Shown: positions 25,161 to 34,338, numbered from the stretch's first letter. The stretch: 34,901 bases of DNA from an uncultured Lachnoclostridium sp. (GCA_947565985.1 CANOID010000017.1:1-34901), one strand, 5' to 3'. Numbers and translations are program-made. The notes: generated by a model from the letters alone, not told the origin.

Positions 25161-25195
25161 TGGCAAAGCCCTGCTATAGCAGGGCTTTGCTTTTG
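25161..25195 (+). terminator. rho-independent terminator of the second iolE operon
   Basis: GCAAAGCCCTGC (25163-25174) and GCAGGGCTTTGC (25179-25190) form a perfect 12-bp stem with a TATA loop, followed by TTTT. Confidence 0.95.
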
Positions 25196-25287
25196 TAAAA
25201 TTGTGTGCTTTATGCGTGCCTTATAAAAACAGTGTGCAAATTAAACAAACAGCCACTATACTTTTTGTGCAAAATATAGATAATTAA

Positions 25288-25348
25288 AAAGCGTGTAAAA
25301 AAGTATTGCACACTAAAATAATGCGTGCTATAATGCATTTATAAAATA
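25288..25348 (+). promoter_or_regulatory. twin promoter 2, driving iolC and the propionate genes
   Basis: TTGCAC (25306-25311) and TATAAT (25329-25334) are 17 bases apart, 51 bases before iolC. The 60-base segment differs at only a few positions from the promoter at 17173-17233. The spacer again ends ATGCGTGC, and the same 8-mer occurs once more upstream at 25212-25219. Confidence 0.85.
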
Positions 25349-25384
25349 TAACACCGAAATACACACAATAATGGAGGAAATAGT

Positions 25385-26419
25385 ATGAAATATATAGAAT
25401 TTGATTCATCCAGACCGATGGATATTGTATTGCTTGGCAGGGTAGCAATAGATTTTAACCCAGCATATAACGACCAAGTAAAAGAAGAATTTAAACCACT
25501 CAAAAAAGTACATATATTTGAAAAGTATGTAGGAGGTTCACCAGCTAATATCGCAGTAGGTGTTACAAGACACGGACTTAAAGCTGGCTTTATTGGCAAA
25601 GTGTCTGATGACCAGTTTGGTGATTATGTGGTCGATTATTTTGATGAGCAGGGAATTGATACATCACATATTACAAGGTGTACTGGTGGAGAAAAGCTTG
25701 GATTAACTTTTACTGAAATGCTTTCACCAAAGGAAAGTAGTATACTTATGTACCGCAATAGTATTGCGGACTTACAGCTTCACGTAGATGATATTGACGA
25801 AGAATATATTAAAAATGCAAAAGCACTTTTAGTTTCTGGAACAGCACTTGCAGAGAGCCCATCAAGAGAAGCAGCACTCAAGGCGGTAATGCTTGCTAAA
25901 AAGAACCAGACAAAAATTATTTTTGATATTGATTACAGAGAATATAACTGGAAAAATAGTGATGAAATTGCAATCTATTATTCTACAGTAGCAAAAGAAG
26001 CAGACATAATTATGGGTTCAAGGGAAGAATTTGACTTGACTGAAAAGTTAATTAAGCCCGATATGACAGATGAAGAAAGTGCCGCACTTTGGCAAGGATA
26101 TAATGCAAAAATTGTTGTAATTAAACATGGAATGCAAGGTTCTACTGCATACACTTGCGACGGACAAAAGTTTAGTATTAAGCCATTCCCAGTTACAGCA
26201 AGAAAAGGTTTTGGAGGCGGAGATGGATATGGCTCAGGGTTCTTATATGGATTGTATCAAGGCTGGGAAGTAATTGACTGCTTGGAGTTTGGTTCAGCAG
26301 AAGCTTCTATGATGGTTAGGAGCAATAATTGTTCTGATTCTCTTCCGGGACCTGATGAGGTACACGCTTTTATTAAAGAAGAAAAAGAGCAATTTGGTGA
26401 AATGATTGCAAGAGTTTAG
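25385..26419 (+). CDS. iolC: 5-dehydro-2-deoxygluconokinase
   Basis: IolC phosphorylates 5-dehydro-2-deoxy-D-gluconate at the 6 position with ATP. The 344-residue protein is a PfkB/ribokinase-family member: N-terminal DIVLLGRVAIDF, the GGSPANIAVG glycine-rich motif (50-59), and the C-terminal anion-hole/catalytic motif GFGGGDGYGSGF (275-286, catalytic D280). The usual GAGD reads GGGD, which fits the family pattern. GGAGG precedes the start. It is the first gene of a nine-gene or longer operon under twin promoter 2, with iolD 18 bases downstream. Confidence 0.95.
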   Translation: MKYIEFDSSRPMDIVLLGRVAIDFNPAYNDQVKEEFKPLKKVHIFEKYVGGSPANIAVGVTRHGLKAGFIGKVSDDQFGDYVVDYFDEQGIDTSHITRCTGGEKLGLTFTEMLSPKESSILMYRNSIADLQLHVDDIDEEYIKNAKALLVSGTALAESPSREAALKAVMLAKKNQTKIIFDIDYREYNWKNSDEIAIYYSTVAKEADIIMGSREEFDLTEKLIKPDMTDEESAALWQGYNAKIVVIKHGMQGSTAYTCDGQKFSIKPFPVTARKGFGGGDGYGSGFLYGLYQGWEVIDCLEFGSAEASMMVRSNNCSDSLPGPDEVHAFIKEEKEQFGEMIARV

Positions 26420-26437
26420 ATAAGGAGAGTAAGAGAT

Positions 26438-28369
26438 ATGGCTAAAACAGAAAGATTGACAACTGCACAGGCGATTGTGAAATTTTTAGATAATCAGTAT
26501 GTTTCTATGGATGGTGTGGAGACAAAATTTGTGAAAGGATTCTTTACCATATTTGGGCATGGTATTGCAGTTGGACTTGGCGAAGCACTTGATTCCAATG
26601 CAGGAAGTTTAAAGGTATTACAAGGAAGAAATGAACAGGGAATGTGCCATGTGGCAATTGCATTTGCAAAACAGAACGGACGCAAAAGCATTATTCCGTG
26701 TGCATCGTCGGTAGGTCCGGGAGCTGCTAATATGGTTACAGCTTGTGCTACAGCCACTGTAAATAATATACCACTTTTGGTATTTCCTGCTGACACTTTT
26801 GCGTCACGCCAGCCAGACCCAGTGCTACAGCAGTTAGAGCAGAGCAGCAGCCTTGCAGTTACAACAAATGATGCATTTAGACCAGTTTGTAAATACTGGG
26901 ATAGAATTACAAGACCAGAGATGATTATGACAGCTTTAATTAATGCAATGCGTGTACTGACAGACCCGGCTGAGACAGGTGCGTGCTGTATTGCACTTTG
27001 TCAGGATGTAGAGGGTGAATCCTATGATTTCCCAGAGTATTTCTTTACAAAACGTGTGCATAAGATTACAAGACCTGTGGCAGTAGAAGAAGAACTTGAA
27101 GATATTGTAGAAGTTATTGCAGGAGCAAAGAAACCTATTATAGTTGTAGGAGGCGGTGTACGTTATTCAGAAGCAGGAGAAACTGTTGAGAAGTTCTGTG
27201 AGGAGTTTAAGATTCCTTTCGGAGAAAGCCAAGGAGGTAAAAGTGCATGTAAGTCAAGCCATCCATACTGTCTTGGTGGAATTGGTGTGACAGGAACATA
27301 CGCTTCTAACATTATTGCAAAGGATGCAGATGTTGTAATCGCTATTGGTTCAAGATTATCTGATTTTACAACAAGCTCAAAGCGTTTGTTTAAAAATGAA
27401 AATGTAAAGTTTGTTACTATAAATTACAGCCGTTTCCATGCATATAAAATGGATGCTGTAAAGGCTGTTGGAGATGCGAAAGTCACAGTAGAAGCATTAG
27501 CAGAAAAATTGAGAACAAGAGGTTATGTCTCTTCTTATACAAATGAAATACAACAGGCAAAGAGTGCATGGGATAAAGAGATGGAAAGGCTTGCAGAAAT
27601 TGAGTATACTGGCGAAGATTTTGAACCAATTATCAAGGCAAGAGACCCAAGAACTATTCCAGAATTTGTAAAGCTTACAGATGGAAAGATTACACAGACG
27701 GCAGCACTAGCAGCGATACGCAGAGTGATTGATGAGGATGCAACGATTATCACTGCTGGCGGTTCACTTCCAAGCTGTATGCAAAGAGTGTGGACAACAG
27801 ATAAACGTGGTGGATACCATGCAGAGTATGGCTATTCATGCATGGGTTATGAAGTTGCTGCTACACTTGGTGTTAAGTTTGCAGAACCTGATAATGAAGT
27901 GTACTGCGTAGTCGGAGATTCAAGTTTCCAGATGCTTCACAGTGAGATTATGACGATTATGCAGGAACGTCAGAAAGTAAATATTATTATATTTGATAAC
28001 TGTGGATTTGGCTGCATCAACAATCTAGAGATGAATCATGGAATTGGAAGTATTGCGACAGAATTTCGCTATACAGACGGTAAAAAGCCATGTGGTGAGC
28101 TTATACCAGTTGATTATGCCAAGATTGGTGAAGGTTATGGCTTAAAAACTTATACCTGTAAAACAATTGCTGAACTAGAAGCAGCTCTTGAGGATGCAAA
28201 GAAACAGGATATTGCATGTCTATTTGATTTAAAGGTTATTCCAAAGACAATGACAGATGGATATGAATCATGGTGGAATGTAGGTCTTGCGGATACATCA
28301 ATAAAAGAGTCTGTAAGAAATGCATGGAAAGGCGTGCTTAAAGGCAGGAGTGAAGCAAGAAAATATTAA
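26438..28369 (+). CDS. iolD: 3D-(3,5/4)-trihydroxycyclohexane-1,2-dione acylhydrolase
   Basis: IolD is a thiamine-diphosphate enzyme that hydrolytically opens the ring of the iolE product to 5-deoxyglucuronate. The 643-residue protein has the family length. The three ThDP domains are visible: the N-terminal Pyr domain with catalytic glutamate E66 (GRNEQGM), a central domain with the AGAKKPIIVVGGGVRYS turn, and the C-terminal ThDP/Mg motif GDSSFQMLHSEI...IIIFDNCGFG (about 493-525). The HAEYGYSCMGYEVAA segment is characteristic of IolD among ThDP enzymes. AAGGAGA lies before the start; iolB follows after 59 bases. Confidence 0.96.
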   Translation: MAKTERLTTAQAIVKFLDNQYVSMDGVETKFVKGFFTIFGHGIAVGLGEALDSNAGSLKVLQGRNEQGMCHVAIAFAKQNGRKSIIPCASSVGPGAANMVTACATATVNNIPLLVFPADTFASRQPDPVLQQLEQSSSLAVTTNDAFRPVCKYWDRITRPEMIMTALINAMRVLTDPAETGACCIALCQDVEGESYDFPEYFFTKRVHKITRPVAVEEELEDIVEVIAGAKKPIIVVGGGVRYSEAGETVEKFCEEFKIPFGESQGGKSACKSSHPYCLGGIGVTGTYASNIIAKDADVVIAIGSRLSDFTTSSKRLFKNENVKFVTINYSRFHAYKMDAVKAVGDAKVTVEALAEKLRTRGYVSSYTNEIQQAKSAWDKEMERLAEIEYTGEDFEPIIKARDPRTIPEFVKLTDGKITQTAALAAIRRVIDEDATIITAGGSLPSCMQRVWTTDKRGGYHAEYGYSCMGYEVAATLGVKFAEPDNEVYCVVGDSSFQMLHSEIMTIMQERQKVNIIIFDNCGFGCINNLEMNHGIGSIATEFRYTDGKKPCGELIPVDYAKIGEGYGLKTYTCKTIAELEAALEDAKKQDIACLFDLKVIPKTMTDGYESWWNVGLADTSIKESVRNAWKGVLKGRSEARKY

Positions 28370-28428
28370 TTTGCTTATTACCTTTTAAAAGTTATAGATA
28401 GTACCAATAAAAAAGGAGGGACTTAATT

Positions 28429-29214
28429 ATGAGTGAAGTGTTTGGATATCCGCAATTTGATAATACAGGTGAAATGATTCTTACTACTTATGACAATGAG
28501 TATAAAGCAATGATGATGGATATCCGTGTGTACCATATGAATGAAGGCGAAGTAAGAAAATTCTGTAGAGAAGATGAAGAAGTTGCAGTTCTTCTTTTAT
28601 CTGGCAATATTGGCTATACATGGGAAGGCAATACAAAGACCGCCACCAGAAAGAATGTATTTACTGAAGGACCTTGGTGTGTTCATGTATGTGGTGGCAT
28701 AAGTGTGGAAGTAACTGCCAATTCAGAGTCTGAAATACTTGTACAGTGTACACATAATAATAGAAAATTTGCAAGTCATTTATATACCCCAAAAGATGCA
28801 CCATGGAAATATTCAAGTGTTGGCAAATTTGGCAATGTAGCAAAGCGCCGTGTTAATACAATATTTGACCATGATATTTCTCCAGAATCTAACATGGTTC
28901 TTGGAGAGGTGCTTAATGACAGGGGTAACTGGTCAGGATATTTGCCTCACAGACATCCACAGCCAGAGACATACTTTTTCAAATTTGATAGACCAGAGGG
29001 ATTTGGTGCAAGTTTTGTAGGTGATAGGGTATTTAAGAGTGTTGAAAACAGTTTTTCTGCTATACCGGGCGGTGAACTTCATCCACAGGCAGCAGCACCG
29101 GGATTTGAGATGTATACTTGTTGGATGATACGCCATATTGATGGTAATCCATGGCTTCAGACTGACCGCTGTGAAGATGAGCGTTATACATGGATGCATG
29201 ATGCAGATTTTTAG
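28429..29214 (+). CDS. iolB: 5-deoxy-glucuronate isomerase
   Basis: IolB isomerises 5-deoxy-glucuronate to 5-dehydro-2-deoxy-gluconate, the substrate of IolC. The 261-residue bicupin matches family length. The C-terminal cupin has the metal site H174-x-H176...E180 (PHRHPQPETYFFKF), and the domain ends with GELHPQAAAPGFEMYTCWMIRH, where the second metal-site histidine and family signature lie. AAGGAGGG precedes the start. It lies between iolD and the iron-type alcohol dehydrogenase, 14 bases before the latter. Confidence 0.94.
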   Translation: MSEVFGYPQFDNTGEMILTTYDNEYKAMMMDIRVYHMNEGEVRKFCREDEEVAVLLLSGNIGYTWEGNTKTATRKNVFTEGPWCVHVCGGISVEVTANSESEILVQCTHNNRKFASHLYTPKDAPWKYSSVGKFGNVAKRRVNTIFDHDISPESNMVLGEVLNDRGNWSGYLPHRHPQPETYFFKFDRPEGFGASFVGDRVFKSVENSFSAIPGGELHPQAAAPGFEMYTCWMIRHIDGNPWLQTDRCEDERYTWMHDADF

Positions 29215-29228
29215 AAAGGGGAGTAAAT

Positions 29229-30380
29229 ATGGCAAGAGAATTTATTATACCAGGACAGATTATAACAGGAGCAGGTGCTTTAGATATGGCAGAGAAAACT
29301 TTAGGGCAGCTAGGGAGGAAAGCTCTAATTGTGACTGATAAAGTTATGATTGAGCTTGGCAACTGTGCAAAAGTAGAACAAGCACTGAAAAATCAAGGTA
29401 TAAACTATTCTATTTATTCAGAAATAGTAGGTGAGCCTACAGATATTATGATTGAAAATGGGTTAAAACAGTATAAAGAAGAAAACTGTGATTTTCTTAT
29501 AGCTCTTGGTGGTGGAAGCCCGATTGATTCAATGAAAGCAATTGGTTCTCTAGTAAAAAATGGCGTAAATATTTCTGATTATATGGGTAAGATTATAGAT
29601 GTGGAGATGCCCCCGATGGCTGCTATACCAACAACCGCGGGAACAGGTTCGGAAGCAACCCAATTTACAATTATTACAGATACCAAAAAAGACATTAAAA
29701 TGCTGTTAAAAGGTAAGGTTCTAATGCCAACACTTGCAATAAGTGATCCACAGTTCACTATGACAGCTCCTCCAAAAATTACAGCGGCAACCGGACTTGA
29801 TGCCCTCTGCCATGCTGTAGAAGCTTATACTTCAAACAAAGCACAGACATTATCAGATACTTTTGCACTATCTGCTGTAAAACGTATCTTTAAATATCTG
29901 CCAATAGCTTTCCACAATGGTAAAGATGAAGAAGCAAGAACCGAGATGGCAGTAGCAGCACTTGAGGCAGGTATAGCATTTAACAATGCTTCTGTAACAT
30001 TAATTCATGGAATGAGTCGCCCGATTGGTGCATTGTTCCATGTAGCCCATGGTCTTTCAAATGCAATGCTTATTAAAGAGTGTTTAAGTTATGCACTTAG
30101 TGGTGCATATGAGTGTTTCGCAGAACTTGGTAGAAGTATTGGTGTTGCATCTGTTAAGGACTCAGATAAAGATGCAAGTGAAAAATTCTTAGACGCAGTA
30201 ATTAAGCTTACAGAAGAATTAGAAACTCCAACATTAGCGGAATATGGAATTGATAAAGAAGTATTTTTTAATGTTATTGAAAAAATGGCCTATGATGCGA
30301 TGGAGAGCGGCAGTCCACAGAATACAAGAAGAAAAGTTACACAGTCTGATATAGAACAGATGTATAAAAACCTCTGGTAA
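29229..30380 (+). CDS. iron-containing alcohol dehydrogenase, probable 3-hydroxypropionate dehydrogenase
   Basis: This 383-residue group III (iron-dependent) alcohol dehydrogenase has the NAD(P)-binding GGGSPIDSMKA (94-104), PTTAGTGSEAT (134-144) and the metal ligands D191, H195, H260 and H274. Members of this family reduce small aldehydes, such as butanal, lactaldehyde and succinate semialdehyde. Its place between iolB and iolJ suggests that it reduces malonate semialdehyde, released by IolJ, to 3-hydroxypropionate while regenerating NAD. That substrate is inference from context; a general aldehyde or keto-inositol reductase role is possible. AAAGGGGAG precedes the start, and the stop lies 36 bases before iolJ. 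Confidence 0.88.
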   Translation: MAREFIIPGQIITGAGALDMAEKTLGQLGRKALIVTDKVMIELGNCAKVEQALKNQGINYSIYSEIVGEPTDIMIENGLKQYKEENCDFLIALGGGSPIDSMKAIGSLVKNGVNISDYMGKIIDVEMPPMAAIPTTAGTGSEATQFTIITDTKKDIKMLLKGKVLMPTLAISDPQFTMTAPPKITAATGLDALCHAVEAYTSNKAQTLSDTFALSAVKRIFKYLPIAFHNGKDEEARTEMAVAALEAGIAFNNASVTLIHGMSRPIGALFHVAHGLSNAMLIKECLSYALSGAYECFAELGRSIGVASVKDSDKDASEKFLDAVIKLTEELETPTLAEYGIDKEVFFNVIEKMAYDAMESGSPQNTRRKVTQSDIEQMYKNLW

Positions 30381-30416
30381 AAAATTGTAATCTTTATAGA
30401 AGAAGGAGGAAAATAT

Positions 30417-31271
30417 ATGGCTTTAGTAAAAATGAAAGTACTGTTAGAGCAAGCAGTGAAAGAAAAAAGAGGTGTGGGGGCATTTAGCGTAGGCAATATG
30501 GAAATGGTAAAAGGTGCTGTTAAAGCAGCAGAAGAATTAAATACGCCATGTATTCTACAAATTGCAGAAGTTCGTCTGAAACATTCTCCGCTTGCGTATA
30601 TGGGACCTATGATGGTACAGGCAGCAAGAGAGGCAAAAGTTGATATAGCTGTACATCTTGACCATGGACTTACCTTAGATATTGTGAAAAAAGCATTAGA
30701 GCTTGGTTTTACTTCTGTTATGTTTGATAGTTCTGGCTATCCTTTTGAGGAAAATATTGAGCGTACAAAAGAAGTAGTGCAATTAGCAGAAAAGTATGGT
30801 GCAACTGTAGAAGCAGAGCTCGGACTGGTTGGCGGAAGTGAGGACGGAAGTAGTGACCATGGAATACAATGTACAAATCCTGATGATGCAAAAGTATTTT
30901 GTGAGCGTACAGGCATTGATGCACTAGCAGTAGCTATTGGGAATGCACATGGTAATTATCCAGTAGCTCCTAAACTAGCATTTGATGTACTTGAAGATAT
31001 ACATAAAAAAACAGGTGTGCCATTAGTGCTTCATGGTGGAAGTGGCATTACAGATGCAGATTTTAGAAAAGCAATTTCTCTTGGAATTGTAAAAGTTAAT
31101 ATTGCTACAGCAAGTTTTAACAGTCTCACAAAAAAGGCAGAAGATTATCTTAAATCAGAAGGTTCACATAATTATTTTAGTCTGAATGAAGCTATGGTAA
31201 GCGGAACTTATGAAAATGTAATACATCATATGGAAGTCTTTAATTGTAAAAAAGCACTGGAGGAAATTTAA
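30417..31271 (+). CDS. iolJ: 6-phospho-5-dehydro-2-deoxygluconate aldolase
   Basis: IolJ cleaves the IolC product to dihydroxyacetone phosphate and malonate semialdehyde. The 284-residue class II aldolase has HLDHG (80-84; D82, H83), EAELG (E134), GNAHGNY (H178), LHGGSG (H206) and NIAT (228-231). It is related to the fba at 595 but differs in the substrate loop (SGYPFEEN, GGSEDGSSDHG), as expected for IolJ. Position within iolC-iolD-iolB makes IolJ the best call over fructose-bisphosphate aldolase. AGGAGG precedes the start. Its stop overlaps the HAD gene's ATG by one base (TAATG). Confidence 0.92.
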   Translation: MALVKMKVLLEQAVKEKRGVGAFSVGNMEMVKGAVKAAEELNTPCILQIAEVRLKHSPLAYMGPMMVQAAREAKVDIAVHLDHGLTLDIVKKALELGFTSVMFDSSGYPFEENIERTKEVVQLAEKYGATVEAELGLVGGSEDGSSDHGIQCTNPDDAKVFCERTGIDALAVAIGNAHGNYPVAPKLAFDVLEDIHKKTGVPLVLHGGSGITDADFRKAISLGIVKVNIATASFNSLTKKAEDYLKSEGSHNYFSLNEAMVSGTYENVIHHMEVFNCKKALEEI

Positions 31272-31948
31272 TGCCTGTTATAAATATCAGGGAAATAAAA
31301 GCAGTAATTTTTGACCAAGATGGCTTGATGTTTGATACTGAACGTATATCAAAAGAAGCTTGGCACGTTGTAGGTGGACAAATGGGAATACAATTAGATG
31401 AATCCTTTCTTAGTACCATTCGAGGGGCAAACGCAGCAGATGTAAGTAGACGACTTTTGGAAAAATTTGGAGACCAGATAGATACAGAAGAGTTGCGTAA
31501 AAGGAAGTATAAATATTTTAGAAAGATTCTTAAAGAGAGGGAACTTCCCATAAAGCCAGGTTTATATGAACTGCTAAATTATTTGGAAAAGAACGGCTAT
31601 AAGATTGCGTTAGCAACTTCATCTACAAGGGAGTATTCAATAGACAATCTTAAACGGGCAGGAATTGAAAACTATTTCAAATATATGGTCACCGGAAATA
31701 TGGTAAAACGGGCAAAGCCAGACCCAGAACTGTTTTTAAAGGCTGCCATGGAGATGGATGTATCTCCATCACAGTGTATGGTACTTGAAGATAGTATAAA
31801 TGGGGTGGAAGCAGGAGTGCGTGGCGGCTTTTTAACAATTATGGTACCAGACCTTACAATGCCAAATAAGATACTTAACTGGCATCCACACCAAATTTGT
31901 GCTTCACTGCTTGAAGTAAGGGATTTAATAGCAGAATCAGCAAAATAG
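31271..31948 (+). CDS. HAD-superfamily phosphatase/phosphoglucomutase-like protein
   Basis: This 225-residue HAD hydrolase of the beta-phosphoglucomutase/GS1 type has the nucleophile motif DQDGLMFDTE (D15, D17), a cap domain, motif II ALATSS (about 116-121), the lysine in RAKPDPELF (about 140-148) and motif IV VLEDSINGVEAG. It is fully formed and translationally coupled to iolJ. In an inositol operon it may dephosphorylate inositol phosphates or a sugar-phosphate side product, but no reaction can be assigned from sequence. HAD genes are not part of the standard Bacillus iol set, so this is an addition to the core pathway. Confidence 0.85.
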   Translation: MPVINIREIKAVIFDQDGLMFDTERISKEAWHVVGGQMGIQLDESFLSTIRGANAADVSRRLLEKFGDQIDTEELRKRKYKYFRKILKERELPIKPGLYELLNYLEKNGYKIALATSSTREYSIDNLKRAGIENYFKYMVTGNMVKRAKPDPELFLKAAMEMDVSPSQCMVLEDSINGVEAGVRGGFLTIMVPDLTMPNKILNWHPHQICASLLEVRDLIAESAK

Positions 31949-31976
31949 GGAAAAATAAATATAAGGAGTAGAACAA

Positions 31977-32768
31977 ATGGAAATGAAAACATACAATAAC
32001 CTTTTAGTAGAAGTGGAAGATGGTATTGCAGTTATCACTATTAATCGTCCAAAATCTTTAAATGCGTTGAATAGTGAAACATTGGCAGAACTTGGAGATA
32101 TTGCTTCTACTATAGAAAAATCAAAAGAAGTTAAGGTTGTTATATTGACAGGAGCAGGACAAAAGGCATTCGTTGCAGGAGCTGATATTTCTGAAATGGT
32201 AAATGCGACTGCACAAGAAGGCAGGGCTATGGCACTTCTAGCAGCAGAAACATTTAACTGTTTAGAAAATATGCCACAAGTTACAATTGCAGCCGTAAAT
32301 GGCTACGCCCTTGGTGGTGGCTGTGAGATTTCAATGGCTTGTGATATTCGTATAGCTGCTGATAATGCAAAATTTGGACAACCAGAAGTAAATTTAGGAA
32401 TTTTGCCAGGTTTTGGTGGTACTCAGAGACTTCCTAGACTTGTTGGCAAGGGTCGTGCAAAAGAGTTAATTTTTACGACTGACCAGATTGATGCCGAAGA
32501 AGCATATCGTATAGGTCTTGTAAATAAAGTTGTGCCACAGACAGAACTGCTTGATTACTGCAAGTCAATGGCAAAAAAGATTATGTCAAAGGCAAGCTAT
32601 GGTGTTACTCTTGCAAAACAGGCTATAAATACTGGGATGGACACAGACCTTGAAAGTGGATTGAAATTAGAGGCAAATCTATTTGGACTTGCCTTTGCAA
32701 CACATGATAAAGCAGAAGGTATGCAGGCATTTCTCGAAAAAAGAAAGGCAGACCTTACTGATTTTTAA
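31977..32768 (+). CDS. crotonase-family enoyl-CoA hydratase, probable 3-hydroxypropionyl-CoA dehydratase
   Basis: This 263-residue crotonase has the oxyanion-hole segments AFVAGADISEM (64-74) and NGYALGGGCEISM (108-120), and the two catalytic glutamates E117 and E137 (FGQPEVNLGILPGFGGT). It is very similar in pattern to clostridial Crt, the 3-hydroxybutyryl-CoA dehydratase. In this operon, between a CoA-transferase and an acyl-CoA dehydrogenase and downstream of a malonate-semialdehyde-producing aldolase, the best substrate is 3-hydroxypropionyl-CoA, giving acryloyl-CoA. Butyrate-pathway crotonase is the alternative. AAGGAG lies before the start. The next gene starts 16 bases later. Confidence 0.9.
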   Translation: MEMKTYNNLLVEVEDGIAVITINRPKSLNALNSETLAELGDIASTIEKSKEVKVVILTGAGQKAFVAGADISEMVNATAQEGRAMALLAAETFNCLENMPQVTIAAVNGYALGGGCEISMACDIRIAADNAKFGQPEVNLGILPGFGGTQRLPRLVGKGRAKELIFTTDQIDAEEAYRIGLVNKVVPQTELLDYCKSMAKKIMSKASYGVTLAKQAINTGMDTDLESGLKLEANLFGLAFATHDKAEGMQAFLEKRKADLTDF

Positions 32769-32784
32769 ATTTGGAGGGATTCAT

Positions 32785-34338
32785 ATGTCTAAAGTTAATA
32801 TTATTACGGCATTAGAAGCAGCTTCCATGGTAGAGGATAGCATGACAGTTACTGCCAGCGGATTTGTAGCCAGTGCTATGCCAGAGGCATTGACCAAGGC
32901 TTTAGAACAACGCTTTTTGGAAACAGGTTCACCAAAAAATCTGACACTTTTTTATGCTGCTGCACAAGGCAATAGAGATGGCAGCGGAGCTGACCATTTT
33001 GCACATGAAGGAATGACAAAAAGAGTAATCGGAGGTCATTGGAATATGGTTCCAGAGCTTGGCAAGATGGTACTTGAAAATAAAATCGAAGGCTACAATT
33101 TACCACAGGGTACTCTATCACAGCTTTTACGTGATATTGCTGGACACAGAGTTGGCACTATAACCCATGTGGGCTTAAATACATTTGCGGACCCACGTAT
33201 TGAAGGCGGAAAATTAAATTCTATTTCTACAGAGGATTTAGTAGAAGTAATAAATATTCTTGGAGAAGAAAAACTTCTATATAAGGCGTTTCCAATTGAT
33301 ATAGGCTTTATCCGTGGTACTTATGCGGACGAACATGGCAATGTTACTATGGAGCATGAAGTTTCTTCGCTAGAAGCTACTTCTATAGCTCAGGCGGTTA
33401 AAAACAGTGGCGGAAAGGTTATAGTACAGGTTGAAAAAGTCGTTGAAAATGGTTGTCTTGACCCTAAACTTGTAAAAATTCCGGGAATATATGTAGATGC
33501 TGTTGTAGTCTGCCAAGACCCGAAAAACCATGAGCAATGTGTAGGTTGTGAATATGATGGCTCTATGGCAGGTGAGTTTAGAGTACCTTTAAGCAGTCTG
33601 CACTATCCAAAGCTATCTGCAAAGAAAGTTATTGGCAGAAGGGCAGCTATGGAACTCAAAAAAGATTCTGTTGTCAATTTAGGAATTGGAATTCCTGAAT
33701 ATATTTCTATGGTTGCCAATGAAGAGGGCATTGGGGATTATATGACACTTACAGTAGAAGCAGGTCCAGTAGGCGGTGTTCCACAGGGTGGTGCAAAGTT
33801 TGGAGGTTCGGTAAATCCAGAAGCAATTTTAGACCAGCCATACCAGTTTGACTTTTATGATGGTGGTGGTGTGGATTATGCATTTTTAGGGCTTGCACAA
33901 GCAGATAAGGAAGGCAATATAAATGTAAGCAAGTTTGGTCCAAGGATTGCTGGATGTGGCGGTTTTGTCAATATTACACAGAATGCCAAAAGAGTATTTT
34001 TCTGTGGAACGTTTACTGCAGGTGGACTGGAAGTAACATTTGAAGATGGCAAATTGCATATTGTAAAAGAAGGAAAGTCGAAGAAGTTTCTTGAACACGT
34101 AGAACAGATTACATTTAGTGGAGCTTATGCCAATAAAACAGGACAGCCAGTTCTTTATATTACAGAGCGTGCCGTTTTTGAACTGCGTAAAGATGGTGTA
34201 TATTTAACAGAAGTTGCACCTGGTATAGACATTCAGACACAGATTGTTGACCAGATGGGTTTTGTTCCAAAAATGGATAGACAGCCTAAATTGATGGATG
34301 GACGAATTTTTAAAGATAAGTTGATGGGACTTAAATAA
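32785..34338 (+). CDS. family I CoA-transferase (propionate/acetate CoA-transferase type)
   Basis: This 517-residue fused alpha-beta CoA-transferase belongs to the YdiF/propionate CoA-transferase group. The catalytic glutamate is E325 in TLTVEAGPVGG. The following GVPQGGAKFGGS, the GGGVDYAFLGLAQ segment, and NVSKFGPRIAGCGGFVNITQ and FFCGTFTAGG blocks are those seen in clostridial propionate CoA-transferase. It would charge 3-hydroxypropionate with CoA taken from propionyl-CoA or acetyl-CoA, and release propionate at the end. The open frame extends 34 codons into the crotonase gene, but GGAGGG at 32773-32778 fixes ATG 32785. Substrate preference is inferred. Confidence 0.92.
   Translation: MSKVNIITALEAASMVEDSMTVTASGFVASAMPEALTKALEQRFLETGSPKNLTLFYAAAQGNRDGSGADHFAHEGMTKRVIGGHWNMVPELGKMVLENKIEGYNLPQGTLSQLLRDIAGHRVGTITHVGLNTFADPRIEGGKLNSISTEDLVEVINILGEEKLLYKAFPIDIGFIRGTYADEHGNVTMEHEVSSLEATSIAQAVKNSGGKVIVQVEKVVENGCLDPKLVKIPGIYVDAVVVCQDPKNHEQCVGCEYDGSMAGEFRVPLSSLHYPKLSAKKVIGRRAAMELKKDSVVNLGIGIPEYISMVANEEGIGDYMTLTVEAGPVGGVPQGGAKFGGSVNPEAILDQPYQFDFYDGGGVDYAFLGLAQADKEGNINVSKFGPRIAGCGGFVNITQNAKRVFFCGTFTAGGLEVTFEDGKLHIVKEGKSKKFLEHVEQITFSGAYANKTGQPVLYITERAVFELRKDGVYLTEVAPGIDIQTQIVDQMGFVPKMDRQPKLMDGRIFKDKLMGLK

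Noticed and set aside
25385-26419. GGGD instead of GAGD in the IolC kinase motif as a broken active site
   Set aside because: The PfkB pattern accepts A or G at this position and the catalytic aspartate (D280) is present.
32683-32784. Upstream extension of the CoA-transferase frame
   Set aside because: It runs inside the crotonase coding sequence in another frame. The GGAGGG site and the family's usual N-terminus place the start at 32785.
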